The notes: a model not told the origin generated them from the letters alone. Shown: positions 45,273 through 57,452, counted from the first letter of the stretch. The stretch is 64,000 nt of DNA from Strongylocentrotus droebachiensis (GCA_035222895.1 JAVYIG010000311.1:432501-496500); one strand, 5' to 3'. Numbers and translations: made by a program.

Positions 45273-45709
45273 AATATATGATTTAAATCTAATTGGTCGT
45301 AAAATTGTAAAGCAGGATAAACCGCAGTAAGAGTACAATAAACGGACTGTAAGTCAAGTTGAATTGCTTATAATATCACAATCTAGAGTCACTTCAACTC
45401 AACAAAGTCATGATTCTTGAAATATTAACATAATTATAACAGAGCGGAGCAATTTTGAAACCCAGAACTTAACAAGTGAAACTGTAAAATGTATTTCAAA
45501 GATGGAATAATCTTTGCATATATTAGTTGTTGCTGAGTCGGGTAGGACTCTGGCAAGTCTTTTTGTAGATTTCAAGAGAAACCTTTTATTTTAAAAAGTA
45601 TGCATTAAATTGATATACAGGTCTCTTGCATGGTCACGTGATCAAAGGAACCATGTAATTCATAGCATTTGGTTAGCATGTAGAGTAGCAAAAAGGAAAT
45701 TTTACTCAC

Positions 45710-45781
45710 AAATTAATTAAATTCTGCAGACCATCAAAAGCTCCAACCTCAATGCCTCGAATCTTGTTGTCATAAAGGCTC
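45710..45781 (-). CDS. LGR exon: LRR, type B (copy B4)
   Basis: 72 nt, acceptor CCGATCAG, donor GTGAGT, phase 2. Translation SLYDNKIRGIEVGAFDGL then QNLINL/F. The adjacent intron (45.4-46.6 kb) is a diverged relative of the one at 57.1-58.6 kb. Confidence 0.9.
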
Positions 45782-47013
45782 CTGATCGGATAATGATATC
45801 AGATAAAACACAATCATGAAGACTTTCAAAATTCAATTACTTTCAATAGCCTAATGAGACACCTGTTTAAACATTACAATGACGTATTACATAATGTGAA
45901 CATGATTTCTAAAGGCAATGCATATTAAATCGGAAAGGACCTTAGTTGATTTCCTGAACATCTTGGCGCCCATTTTATTAGTTACTGGAATTGCAATTAA
46001 TCACAATAGACGGAGATAAGATATCTTTGAAAATCGGATCACGATAGGATCGCATAGGCACAGCGTGCAATGGCCTTCATATCAGTCTCTCCATTTTCAA
46101 ACGACCTGTGGTTATTTTTCATGTTTTGGGCCATTTAAGCCAGACGATAAACAAAGAAATAGTCTTTTTGAAACTGTATTACTTGGGGAAGGCTCAGGGC
46201 CAATAACAGATAATGATCAATTTCTATGACAAATTCGCTCTTACCCAATCAAATCAAAACCCAATAAAAATTATTGTAGCTTTTTATTGAACACAAGTTT
46301 TACAAAACAGGACCCAGATTTTCTTGTCTAGATCTTACGTTTCTGATCCATACTGTATATAGTTACTACGTTCACAAGTCCCCTGTTTTGTGGGTGATAC
46401 ATAGTTCAATAGTAAGTTCGATTGATTGATTTTTTTTTTTTTACTTTGGTTGCCCGAACGTTACACAGTATTTTAGAGTTCTGAACATTATTTTGACAGC
46501 AAATATGTCTTTTTGTCTTCATATTTGGTCATATAAAAGTTCTAGTATTGCTATTTAAAGGCATCGTTAAACACTGTTAAATATGAGATGCATAGCCCTA
46601 CGTGTTATCAGTGTCTGTGATATATAATATTGAAGCCATAAACATTAAAAAAATGATCATTAAGTGCCTTAAAAAATCTTTGAGTGACCGGTTCGACCAT
46701 ACACATTTTCCCCTATAGACTGTAGTGTAATAAAAACCGTTGGGAAAACAATTTTTGCAATTTAAAATTCCCATCATAAATATCTTGAAAATCAGAAAGG
46801 CGATCAGCTTATAAAAGTCATGGGATTCCTGACTGACCTAAGGGTTTATAATTATGATTGCAGCATGATTTTGTTTAGAATCTGAGGCAAAAATACCCAA
46901 TCCCTTTTAATACAACCATTAGTTATATATTAAAATCTTAGATGTGGTTTGTGACGTAAGGGGGGGGGGGAGGGCAAAAGCTTAGACTTGCCCCCAAATT
47001 ATCTTGCACTTAC

Positions 47014-47085
47014 AGATAGAAAAGAGACTGGAGTCCAGAAAATACCCCACGCTCTAAATGCTGAATGGAATTCGATGACAAATTT
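47014..47085 (-). CDS. LGR exon: LRR, type A (copy A2)
   Basis: 72 nt, acceptor TTTCCCAG, donor GTAAGTGC, phase 2. Translation NLSSNSIQHLERGVFSGL then QSLFYL. Confidence 0.9.
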
Positions 47086-47769
47086 CTGGGAAAAAAGAAA
47101 GAATATGCGTTGTTAAAGCGTAATGCGGTTTGAAAACGAAAAATGTGAAACATTCGTAACTCGCTTCAATATCAAGAAAACTTGTATCTATTTAGCACAT
47201 GAAATTTTTCTTGCCTTTTAACCGTATTGACCATAGCATATTGAGAGAGATGATTTTTTTTATGACATATTTTTTTCCTCGTATCAAAACGAATATGTAA
47301 AAGATCATTTCGTATTTTACCCGGTGAATTAAAGTGTAAATATCTGTAAGGATTGCTAGAAAGCTGCTATACGCTACCCTATGTTAGAACCCTTCCACCC
47401 CAAATGCTCGTCACTTAAGGGATAGTTGAGTTCTTGTTTCAGACCGCAAATGCCTTCAAAGTGCATTGTTATTGATCTTATTCTTAGTTATGACATTTCT
47501 TGTGCCCTTTGAGGACCTTAATTTGTTATGAAGGTATTTTAGACCCCAAATGCTTGAAATTTAGCCAATACAGTAATACCAATTCATCTTTACTTTCAAA
47601 AACAATATGGTGACAAATCATAACAATACATGGGCCGGGCTGGCTGTGCGTATTATAACCAACACGAAATTGTCAACAAACAGCCAATATTGTATAAGGC
47701 GCTATTTCGTTGTTTCAACGGCTGGTTTAAATTAGGTCTATCTAATATTCTTGGTGGTACACAAATATT

Positions 47770-47772
47770 ATA

Positions 47773-47817
<45 letters not shown>

Positions 47818-48045
47818 CTTTTAAAGTCCACTCCAAATTTTATTAAACCGAAAATGGAAATTCTTTTTGCCCAATTGATCGAGAGCCCGGCAGATCGACG
47901 TTGCTCTATCCTCTACTGTTTAAACGCCAAACAAGGTAGCAGCAACTCCCGTCTTTTAACGTCTTTTGGTATGACGCGGCCGGGGGTTCGAACCCACGAC
48001 CTCCCGGTTGTGAAGCGGACGCTCTATTTACTGAGCCAACACACC
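47770..48045 (-). repeat. tRNA-derived SINE, minus orientation
   Basis: Long (TAA)n tail (about 47772-47817), then the common SINE body and tRNA-like head. It lies within sequence that interrupts an otherwise duplicated LGR intron. Confidence 0.85.
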
Positions 48046-49208
48046 GATGATTATGATTATATTTAAGGATATTTCAGCCGTCTCTGAACCGACTTTGATC
48101 AAACAAAGATGATTTTGTCATTTAAATGGTCTGTTTTTTTCTTCAAATTTGACACTCAGTTTATCTCACACACAAAATATTTTGTGTAGCGCCCTCCGCA
48201 ACAGTACTCAACTATCCCTTTAACCTAGATGTAGCTTGTGTGTGGACTACAGTAGTATGTATATACACACATTCACCATACGTTTTACACGTGTGTAGTG
48301 AAGGTTACCTTTGTTTAATTTACGTCCCAGGATGGTATCTTAATAGTTTTCTACCTCTCATTTGTTTAAGAATTCACTTGAGATTGAAAAAATTGTACAG
48401 CAGCTTAGCATTGCTAGTATCGTATTATTCGTCATCTAACATCTAGATATGTTTTTTCTTCAAACGGGTTTACCAAAAACCTCCCATGTCCTTTAGAGCC
48501 TGTATGTGGGAGGAGAATCAATTAATTGAGGGGAGGTCAAGGCTCTGTTCAACCCAACCCCGCTCGCTTCATGCCCCCTACTCACCATGCAAAAGCAAAG
48601 GCCATGACTCACCTGCTGGTCACTGGCAGGTGGTTTACTCATAAAATCAGCTCTCAATTAGCATAAGAAAAAGAGGACAATTGGGATCAACGTTCACCAA
48701 TTAGGCATTGTTGGCTACATAGAGGGCGCAAGTAGTACAAGTAGTGCAGACAGGATTTAAATTAAGTTATAGGAAGTGGCAATGCGATTGCATTGTGAAA
48801 GAAACGTTGTGGAATCGATCAGAAAAGGTTGATCATCTAGCATCTAGCATCTGCAAGGTTCTGGAATCATCAAAATGATAAGAAATTTTGCCCATTCTTC
48901 GTAAAGTTACAAGCACTATACACAGAAAGATGTATACGGGACTACCCTATATCTCTCACACGACCATGAGAGAAACAAATTTACCAAATATATGAATTAG
49001 TAGGCGGTTTCCCGGCAAATTTGTTATCATCATGTATTAGTCAAAACATATTCTTTCACATGATTGGTAATGAGAGCTTCCATTTCATTTTTTGAAATTG
49101 GGGCGTTACCAATACTGGTCTTTACCTATAATCAGTTTTAACATGCATGTATACGATAAACAATAGGATGCAAAATTGTTTAAAATGTTTAAATGAATTG
49201 CAATTTAC

Positions 49209-49281
49209 AATATACAAAGGTTCTCCAGAGGTGAAAATGCTCCAACTTGAATCCAGCTTATGTTGTTTTTACTCAAGATGC
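49209..49281 (-). pseudogene. LGR LRR exon type C, frame-broken copy
   Basis: Splice sites (AATCAG acceptor, GTAAAT donor) are kept but the exon is 73 nt. Read in the LRR frame it gives ILSKNNISWIQVGAFSPL then ENLCIL, yet the phase-2 join to its neighbour shifts it into GAG TAA. Including this exon would truncate the receptor; skipping it keeps the frame because all flanking exons are phase 2. Confidence 0.8.
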
Positions 49282-49389
49282 CTGATTATAATGATAACAC
49301 AACAATAAATAATCTATCGAAATGTTATCAATTATCTAGGATTAATAATATGTGCTGATGCTTAGCATATATTTGGGTTCATCGAGAAG

Positions 49390-49703
49390 TCCAAGACCTA
49401 CATCACCATCGCGAGGCATGTGCGGTCGTGTACTCTGACTTTGATGAGTCTGTCAAACTCATTGCCACCCTCGGACGGCACGCCTTCATGGGGAAATCTG
49501 ATATTAAATCGACTTTCCGACTGTTGCTTGTGAATCCAGCCGATTTTGATCTTCTTGGTATGTGCATTGATGGACAATTCTATTTCGATCGTTGTATGCC
49601 GATGGGTTGTTCGGTGTCCTGTGCAGTATTTGAGAGATTCAGTTCCTTCTTACATTGCTGTAGGCGCATTGCGTCCTCACAGTGCATCCTCCATTATCTC
49701 GAT
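49390..49703 (+). pseudogene. DIRS-type reverse transcriptase, left half
   Basis: Frame with GRHAFMGKSDIKSTFRLL (catalytic Asp of motif A), a DFDLLGMCIDGQFYFDRCMP segment and MGCSVSCAVFERFS, then LHYLD at the edge. This is the RT style of DIRS/tyrosine-recombinase retrotransposons. It is cut after the first Asp of the YLDD motif by the LTR element that follows. Confidence 0.8.
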
Positions 49704-49826
49704 TAGAGGATTATGTTATAGTTTGATCTTAATTAAGGGTATCTTCTTTTATCTTATTTGTTTACAGACCGTAATCATTGGTGAAGTCTACTGATCGACT
49801 GACACAAATAGCCAGATCTTATTTAT
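49704..49826 (+). repeat. 5' LTR of the gypsy element
   Basis: 123 bp, non-canonical ends (TA..AT rather than TG..CA), immediately followed by a short leader and the gag ATG at 49847. Confidence 0.85.
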
Positions 49827-49846
49827 GATCACGGTGACTATCAACC

Positions 49847-50740
49847 ATGCCTGTCGTCGCTTGCCTCATCCCTGGGTGTGACTACACAACCCCGGACCTT
49901 GAGACTGCCATCGTAGCTGCCTTAATCACTGCCCACAGCGCTTTCCACACCGCTGGACCTGCCGCCAAGGTGGATAAGGTTAAACGTCCTACAGTTGTTG
50001 CGGCTGGCTCAAGTGAAGAATGGGCGTACTTCTTGTCTCGATGGACTGATTATGTCGCGGCCACAAGGTTATTCAGCTGCTCGAATGCTGCGACGAACCA
50101 CTACGTAGAGACCTCACACGGTCAGCTGGTTGGAGTCTGACCGGCAAACCCGTGGACGATGTTCTGGCAGCCATCAAAATGCTGGCAGTCCGTGAAGAGA
50201 ACTCTATGGTGACCCGTGTAGCGCTTCATAACATGCGCCAGGACCGAGATGAAACAGTATGCAGTTACGGGGCGCGCCTACGTGGCCAGGCAGACATCTG
50301 CAAGTTCCTCATCAAGTGCCCCGGCTGTGACGCCAACGTCAACTACACTGACGCCATCATGCGGGACGTCCTCACTTGGGGCAACAGCGACCCCGAAATC
50401 CAGATTGACCTCCTTGGCAACAAGAATCAGGACATGATGCTGGAAGAGGTCTTCCAGTTCGTCGAAGCCAAAGAAGCCGGCAAACGATCCGCCTCATCGC
50501 TCCTGGACTCCCACTCCTCAGTGGACGCGGCTATAGCAGCACCTACAGGAAAGCCAAGGTGACAACTATTAAGGAGAAACAGAACCTTTGTGGTTACTGT
50601 GGCAGAAAAGGACACGGGAAGAATGCCCCGGCCAGCGTCCGACAAACTCGGTGCCCAGCATATGGCCACAGGTGCACACATTGTGATAGGCCGAATCACG
50701 TGGAGAGCGTATGCCGCAGCAAGGACAAACCTAAACGTTC
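49847..50740 (+). pseudogene. Gypsy gag-like region
   Basis: Starts MPVVACLIPGCDY. Frames shift near 50070 and 50535. The nucleocapsid part has two zinc knuckles (CGYCGRKGHGK then a CPAYGHRCTHC...NH...VC array, about 50589-50730). Structural protein of the retrotransposon particle; not intact. Confidence 0.8.
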
Positions 50741-50984
50741 GTAACCCGGTGCCCAAAATGATAATGAAGGTGCTATCTTTGATGCCCTTTGCTCTTGCCA
50801 CACTATGGAAACGCCTCATCGTGGATCAGCCGTCCCCCTGGACCACCACGTATATGACAACCTCACCAATACGTGGCTCAAGAAACGGTCATCGCTCCAG
50901 CCATTCATTGACGTGACCATCAGGATCGCGCCCGATGACATTACTGCCTTTGGTTTCAACCTCTCTACCCCCTACAGTGTCTTG

Positions 50985-52130
50985 CTCGGTTTCTGCTATG
51001 GCAGACACAGGATGCCAGAACTGCCTTTCTGGTATCGAGGTCATCTGCCGCTTTGGGTTCAGGCGCGTAGCCAGAGTTTGATGTTTGGGGGGGGGGCACA
51101 TACATGTAATCGATCGAGGTAAAAGGGGTCTAAAAAAATGCAACCGATCCTGGAAATTTACGGGGGGAACGTGCCCCCCCCCCGTGCCCCCCCCCCCCCG
51201 TGGCTACGCGCCTGTTTGGGTTACGTCAATCGGATCTCCTACCGGTCGACATGAAGATGCGCACCGCTACAAAAGGCGGCATCCGGATCCTTGGGGCCGC
51301 CATCATCCGTTTCTCTGACAGAGGCGAGCGAGGACAGGTTATTGAAACTCGGCAGATGACCTACGTCACTGACTGCTCTGACAAAATCTTCCTCAGCAAG
51401 GAGGCATGCATCGCCCTAGGGATCATCCCTGATACCTTCCCTACGTTGGGTACGACTCAACCGGCACACCAGGTAGAAACACAAGCAGTCCTCCAAGATG
51501 GCTCTGGAGGAACTTGTGACTGCCCCAGGCGTCAACGGCCTCCCCCACCTCCAACAAAGCTGCCATTTCCTGCCTCTGATGACAACCGTATGAAGCTACA
51601 ACAGCACCTCCTCAAGTACAACCAATCGAGCACATTTAACACTTGTGAACATCAAGTCTTGACCCTCATGGCCAGCCCTCCCCTGAAACTGATGGTCGAC
51701 CCCGGTGCTGAGCCAGTTGCGCATCACACACCAGTTCCCGTTCCACTCCACTGGCGGGATGCTGTGAAAGCAGGATTGGATCATGACGTGCAATTGGGTG
51801 TGCTGGAACCGGTCCCCATTGGCGAGCCTGTTACCTGGTGTCATCGGATGATAATTTGCACAAAGAAGAATTGCACACCGAGACGAACTGTCGATTTCCA
51901 GGCGCTCAACGCCCACGCTACACGTGAGACACACCACACACCATCACCATTCCACCAGGCTCTTTCGGTCCCACACAAGAAGAAGAAAACTGTCTTTGAT
52001 GCATGGAATGGTTACCATAGCGTGTCACTCTGCAGAGAGGACTATCACCTGACCACCTTCATTAACCCCTGGGGCAGATACCGCTACAAGACGGACCCTA
52101 AGGGATACATTGCCTCATTGTGATGAGATC
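50985..52130 (+). pseudogene. Gypsy protease and reverse transcriptase N-half
   Basis: Aspartic protease motif AMADTGCQ at about 51000, split by the 155-bp hAT-D MITE at 51060. After it come protease remainder and RT fingers/palm: WCHRMIICTKK, RTVDFQALN, TVFDAWNGYHSV (catalytic Asp), RYKTDPKGYIAS. A deletion or frameshift follows GYIAS at about 52120. Confidence 0.8.
51060..51214. mobile_element. 155-bp hAT-D MITE in the gypsy protease
   Basis: Ends CAGGCGCGTAGCCA and, in reverse, CAGGCGCGTAGCCA, with a perfect 8-bp duplication TTTGGGTT (51052-51059 and 51215-51222). The middle is G/C homopolymer runs. Confidence 0.92.
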
Positions 52131-53050
52131 GTGTCGGACATTCACAACAAAACCAAATGTGTGGATGAAGCTCTGCTGTGGGCGAACACATTGGCGGATA
52201 GCTACTTCCAAGCTGTCGAGTGGCTGGATGTCTGCGGTCGGAATGGCGTTACCCTCAACCCTGACAAGTTTGTGCTGGGCGCAGATGTTGTCGAGTTTGC
52301 TGGATTTGAGAGCACCCCGACAGTGTCCGTCCATGCAAGAAATACTTACAGGCCACCCTGGACTTCCCTACACCGAAGAACATCACCGACGTGCGCTCTT
52401 GATTTGGGCTTGTCAATCAAGTGTCATATGCCTTTAGCATGACTGCAAAGATGCTGCCGTTCCACCAGCTTTTGAAGCCTACCACAGCCTTCACGTGGGA
52501 CGAGGCCCTACAGAGTGCCTTTGATGAGTTCAAAGCCATTATCGCCAATGAAATCGAGGAAGGTGTGAGGATCTTTGACCTGAGCAAGCCCACTTGCCTA
52601 GCTGGCTACAGATTGGTCAAAGCATGGCATTGGCTTCCGGCTTCTCCAGAAACACTACACCTGCAATTCCTCGGAACCATTTTGTTGTCCCACTGGATGG
52701 CAAATCACGCTTGTAGGCAGCAGATTCGCGTACGCCGCTGAATCACGCTATGCTCCGTTCGAAGGTGAGGCCTTCGCCGTGGCTGATGCCCTAGACAAGG
52801 CCAGTTACTTCGTACTTGGATGTGAGGACCCCATCCTTGCTGTCGACCACAAGCCCCTTCTGAAGATCCTCATCACTTACCGCTCCCTAGCAGACATCCC
52901 CAACCCTCGTCTCAGCAACTTGAAAGAGAAAACCCTGCGATACAGGTTCCGGATCATCCATGTCCCAGGTGTCCGACACCGTACAACGGACTGCCTCTCA
53001 CGTCACCCGACTGGTGCACCTCTGAAGTTACACCTGCCTGACGATGTCGC
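52110..53050 (+). pseudogene. Gypsy RT C-half and RNase H
   Basis: RT motif C region reads KCVDEALLWANTLADSY (VDE where V/M-DD is expected), then CGRNGVTLNPDKF, a connection region with several frame changes (52330-52740), then RNase H segments APFEGEAFAVADALDKASYF and a LAVDHKPLLK stretch, ending at HRTTDCLSRHPTGAP before the hAT-A insertion. Confidence 0.75.
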
Positions 53051-54522
53051 CAGGGGCGTCGCTAGACCTTTTCTGTGGGGGGGGGGGGGGTGTAGAGGCC
53101 AACGATTACCGACAAAACTAGCCACCAATTACCGACAAAATTAAATGTCCCAATATCTACAAATTCAACCCTATAAACCCGGGGCCGAAGCCTAAATTGT
53201 TTTTCTAGTGACTATCTATAGTACTTGCGTATACGAACATGGTCATTTTGCAAAAGAAGACGATTTATTGTACCGTTCTCGACTGTTAATCTTTGTCTAA
53301 ATTCAGTTTCCCTCCTCCGCGCGAAGCGCGGAAGCTATGACGTTTTCCTAAATTATGGGAGAAAGCAAACGATTCGTTGTACTGTCCTCGACTCTTAATC
53401 CTTATCTGAATTCAGTTTTCCCCCCTCCCGCGCGAATCGCGGAAACGTAGACGTTTCCTTAAATTATTAGAGAACGAAGACGATTCGTTGTACCGTTCTC
53501 GACTCGTCTAAATAAAAAATTTTGGCGTTTCATCACAGTATAGAGAAAGAAGACGATTCGTTGTACCGTTCTCGACTCGTCCAAATGAAGTCTTCCCCTC
53601 CCGCGCGAAGCGCGCAATTTTTGGCGTTTCATCATAATATAGAGAAAGAAGACGATTCGTTGTACCGTTCTCGACTCGTCTAAATGAAGTTTTCCCCTCC
53701 CGCGCGAAGCGCGGAATTTTTGGCGTTTCATCATAATATAGAGAAAGGAAGACGATTCGTCGTATCGTTGTTGACTCTTAATCCATGTTTGAATTTAGTT
53801 TCCCCGAAAATTTTAAACCTCTGATTTCTTTTGCTGATATTATAGAAAAGTGAAACTTCGAGAAAATACAAGTATTGTAGTTCTAGTCACTCTCGAAGTC
53901 GTCATAGCGGATAGGGAAAAAAAACTTGTCGGCCGACCGACAATATACATCTCACCGACTTCAAACTTCTGCATTGATATAGTACACGAGGATTGAGCAA
54001 GAATACCGACACAGCTGACCCGACACAGCAACATATTTACCCGTGTCTTTCTTGCTCCCTCGACGAGACGACTCCACCCAACAACCCCACCCAACAACCC
54101 CCTCTCTCTTTTACTCCCACTCCTCCTCTCTCAGGCTCTTACCTCCCGTCTCTCTCCTCTCTTTCATCCCGCGTTTCTTTTGTTTCCCTTTTCTCTTTTT
54201 TCTTTTGTTTTTCCTTTTCTTTCTTTTCTTTCTTTTCCTTTCTTTCCTCTCCTCCCTCTTTCTCTTTTTTTCTCTTTCTATCTTTTCTTTTCTTTCCTTT
54301 CCTTTCTTTTCCTTTCTTTTCCTTTCTTTCCTTTCTTTTCCTTTCTTTCTTTTCTTTTCCTTTTCTTTTTTTTTCTTTTCTTTCCCTTTCCCCCTCTTTT
54401 CCTCTTCCCCTTTTCTCTTTTTTTCCGACGGCAGCGCAATTTCACCGACAATATCCTGACAGGTGGGGGGTGGGGGAGGGGGTGTCGCACCACCACACCC
54501 CCCCTTTGGAGACGCCTCCCTG
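53051..54522. mobile_element. hAT-A copy 2, inserted in the gypsy element
   Basis: Same ends and interior as 21.0-24.4 kb. Perfect 8-bp duplication GATGTCGC (53043-53050 and 54523-54530). 1472 bp, with about five satellite units and the pyrimidine tract, and without the LINE insertion. Confidence 0.93.
53300..53790. repeat. Satellite units inside hAT-A copy 2
   Basis: About five units with GCGCGAAGCGCGG-type palindromes and GACGATTCGTTGTACCGTT. The GCGCGAATCGCGG and GCGCGAAGCGCGC variants show unit drift. Confidence 0.85.
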
Positions 54523-56264
54523 GATGTCGCGACCATTGGTCCTCCCCCCCATCAACTTGACAGAACCCCTGACACTCATGGCTGGCTTTCGCGCTGACAC
54601 GGATGCTGACGCCATAGAAGCAGGAATCCTTTCGTCTTCTGTGTCCTCCCTGGACTCCCTTCATCTCAAATCTGTCACGTGGGACAAGGTGCGTACTGCC
54701 AAAGCCAGCGACGAGGACATGCATTCCCTCGTTGGCTTAGTTGAGTCCGGCCTACCAGCCTTCCGCCATGACCTCCGTGACTACCTCCAGTTTCGAGACG
54801 ATCTTTATACAGTTGATAGAGTTGTGCTTGACAAGGACCGCATCGTTATCCCTCCTTCTCTCAGGGAGGAAGCGCTGACCCACCTCCATGCTGCCCACCA
54901 AGGGGTCACTTCTTGGTGACCGCCAAGGCAGAGGCATCTGTCTTCTGGCCCGGCATCACCCCTGCCATCTCCACCCTTCGTCCTAGATGCGACCATTGCA
55001 ATCGGATTGCGCCGTCCAAACCTAGTTCGCCGCCAACTCCGCTGACTTCCCCGGTCTACCCATTCCAATATATTTGTGCTGACTTCTTCCATTACAAAGG
55101 CTGCAATTACCTGGTTGTCGTCAACCGATAATCAAACTGGCCAATAGTTGAGAGATCTACCCACGGCGCAGATGGCCTCACCGCTTGCCTGCGACGCATC
55201 GGCATCATGTCACATTCGGCATCCCTGACGAGCTGGCCTCAGATGGTGGCCCCGAATTTACAGCAGCAGCTACACGTCGATTCCTCCAGGACTGGGGTAT
55301 CTATCATCGCCGTTCCTCCATGGCATACCCCCATAGCAACTGTCGCGCTGAAGTGGGTGTAAATACCATCAAGCGTCTTCTCCTGGACAACACCAGCCCT
55401 ACCGATGTCCTTGGCACTGACGCATTCCAACGTGTGATGCTTCAGTACAGGAACATGCCTGACAGGGACACCAAGCTCTCGCCCGTCATGTGCGTATTCG
55501 GCCATCCTATTCGGGACTTCATTCCGGTGGCGCCCGGCAAATACGAGCCTCACCGCACTTGGCGTGAGACCTTCGCGGCTCGGGAAGATGCACTGCGCAA
55601 TCGCCACATGAGAAGTGCTGAACGCTGGTCAGAGCACACCAAGCGACTTCCGCCCCTTATAGTTGGTGACCATGTCCGCGTACAGAACCAAATGGGACCC
55701 CACCCCCTTAAATGGGACAAGACTGGGGTCGTGGTCGAGGTTCGCCAGTTCGACCAATACGTGATCCGCGTCGACGGCTCCGGGAGAGTTACACTACGGT
55801 ACAGGAAGTTCCCGGGACAGTATGTTCCAGTGTACCCACGCCCCCCTCCTTTGGTGATGGGCGGTGACTTTGGCACAACCCGTCCGAGTACTCGACAGCC
55901 CGTCCTGCGGCCAGACCTAGGGGCCCTACCGCGTCCTACTGAACAGACTGGGGATCCCGCTTCAGGCCCTGAAACAGCCCTACCCCTGGTGCCACCATTG
56001 ACGTGCCCTGATATGCCTGCCACCAGCCAGCCGGAACCTGTCATGCCCCCTGCCCGGGCAGCTCCAACGACCCCTGCCGCTTCTTCTGGAACGTCCCATG
56101 GCCCGCCCCGTCGTCCTCTTCGCCCATCTGTGGATGTTCCTGTCCCTTCTTCTGTCGACACGCAGTTGCCGTCGCTCACATCCGTCGGGAGGGCCAGTCC
56201 TCCTCCTAGGCGATCTACCCGTCGCCCAGCCAAACCTGTCTGGCACTTAGACTATGACATGTGA
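54523..56264 (+). pseudogene. Gypsy integrase and C-terminal region
   Basis: Zinc-binding H2C2 part (THLHAAHQG ... RCDHCNRIAP, about 54880-55010) with a frame change near 54915. Core domain: ICADFFHYKGCNYLVVV (first catalytic Asp), a short disrupted piece at 55130-55200, then LASDGGPEF (second Asp) and AEVGVNTIK (Glu). The frame 55185-56264 is open for 359 codons and continues to a chromodomain-less Pro-rich tail. The protein would insert cDNA into host DNA. Breaks make this copy inactive as read. Confidence 0.82.
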
Positions 56265-56507
56265 CATTGACACTCGAACAGTCTGCCTCATGTCTTTAAT
56301 TCTTTAACTGATATTTGGCTATTACAGTTCTCGTTTTGCTAGTTTTTGATGACATTCCGTCATGTGTTAGGTTTCGTTTTAGCCTGGTCCGCATTCATTT
56401 TTTTTTGTTCTTACATTTTATTTGTCGTTGATCATTGGGTCGTATTTTAAGTCTTTGTCGCACTGTTAGCCTTTCGTTTCTTTATGCACCAAAGACTTGG
56501 GGGGAGA

Positions 56508-56630
56508 TAGAGGATTATGTTATAGTTTGATCTTAATTAAGGGTATCTTCTTTTATCTTATTTGTTTACAGACCGTGATCATTGTTGAAGTATACTGATC
56601 GACTGACACAAATAGCCAGATCTTATTTAT
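56508..56630 (+). repeat. 3' LTR of the gypsy element
   Basis: 123 bp, three differences from the 5' LTR, preceded by CTTGGGGGGAGA. Confidence 0.85.
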
Positions 56631-56820
56631 CGATGATTTCTTTTTTGCGGGTAAATCTGCTGGCGAGTGTACTCACCTCATGCGGTGTTTTAAGGCGATG
56701 TGTGAGCGATTTGGTGCCCCAATTGCCAGCGAGAAGACAGAGGGCCCTGTACAAGTTATCACTTACTTAGGTCTAGAGATTGACTCAGCTAACTTACTTA
56801 TTGTCCATTTGATTTAATGT
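56627..56820 (+). pseudogene. DIRS-type reverse transcriptase, right half
   Basis: Resumes the frame interrupted at 49703: DDFFFAGKSAGE, then CERFGAPIASEKTEGP and VITYLGLEIDS, the usual sequence after the YLDD motif in DIRS elements, ending at TAA near 56817. Confidence 0.8.
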
Positions 56821-57452
56821 TACATTTCATTGAATTCGTATGTGCAATGTATTGTTATTTATTTATGTGTATTTGATGTATTGTTTTGTTTCTTTTGTAA
56901 AAACATGCTATGTATTTTATTTGGACCCCTATGAAAAACAGCTGTGCTGACTAGGGTGTTCGCCCGTATGTGGAAATAAATAAATAAATAAAAAAATATA
57001 TAATGCTCGAAGTAATGAGTTGCTTTCATTGTTGTTCGTTATGTTTTCATTATAATTACTTTGCTGACCAGTTTGATTGAAAAAGGTTAATTTATGGTAA
57101 CCAACTCTCAATAAAGACCATGGTCAATCGCACATATAAATACAAATTTGTTGACTTTTTGATTTGTCTCAGAGTGGGAATAATAGAGCGTAGCAATTTT
57201 GAAACCCAGAACTGGACAGATAAACCTGCAAAATGTATTTCAAATATGGAATAATCTTTGCATATATTAGTGGTCGCTGTGTCGGGTAGGCCTCTGGCAA
57301 GTCTTTTTGTAGTTGTCAAGAGAAACTTTTGTTTTAAAAAGTATGCATTAAACTGATATACCGGTCTCTTGTACGGTCACGTGATCAAAGGAGCCATGTA
57401 ATTCATACCATTTGGTTAACATGTAAAGTAGCAACAAGGAAATTTTACTCAC
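56821..57452. other. LGR intron, duplicated type
   Basis: From about 57.1 kb it is a diverged copy of 58.68-59.04, 60.27-60.63 and 45.37-45.7 kb. (AATA)n near 56976. Confidence 0.6.

Larger units (their letters stand above)
49704..56630 (+). mobile_element. Ty3/gypsy LTR retrotransposon with 123-bp LTRs
   Basis: 5' LTR 49704-49826 and 3' LTR 56508-56630, both 123 bp, beginning TAGAGGATTATG and ending CTTATTTAT, with three mismatches by eye. A purine tract (GGGGGGAGA) precedes the 3' LTR. The CGAT target duplication is at 49700-49703 and 56631-56634. Internal order is gag with two zinc knuckles, protease, RT, RNase H, integrase, as in Ty3/gypsy (Metaviridae-like) elements; the short LTR and double knuckle suggest the Mag branch. 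Coding is broken by frameshifts and two nested hAT-type insertions. It lies in an LGR intron, antisense to that gene. Confidence 0.9.

Noticed and set aside
55550-56233. 227-codon minus-strand frame
   Set aside because: Antisense shadow of the integrase C-terminal region in GC-rich sequence; no motif.
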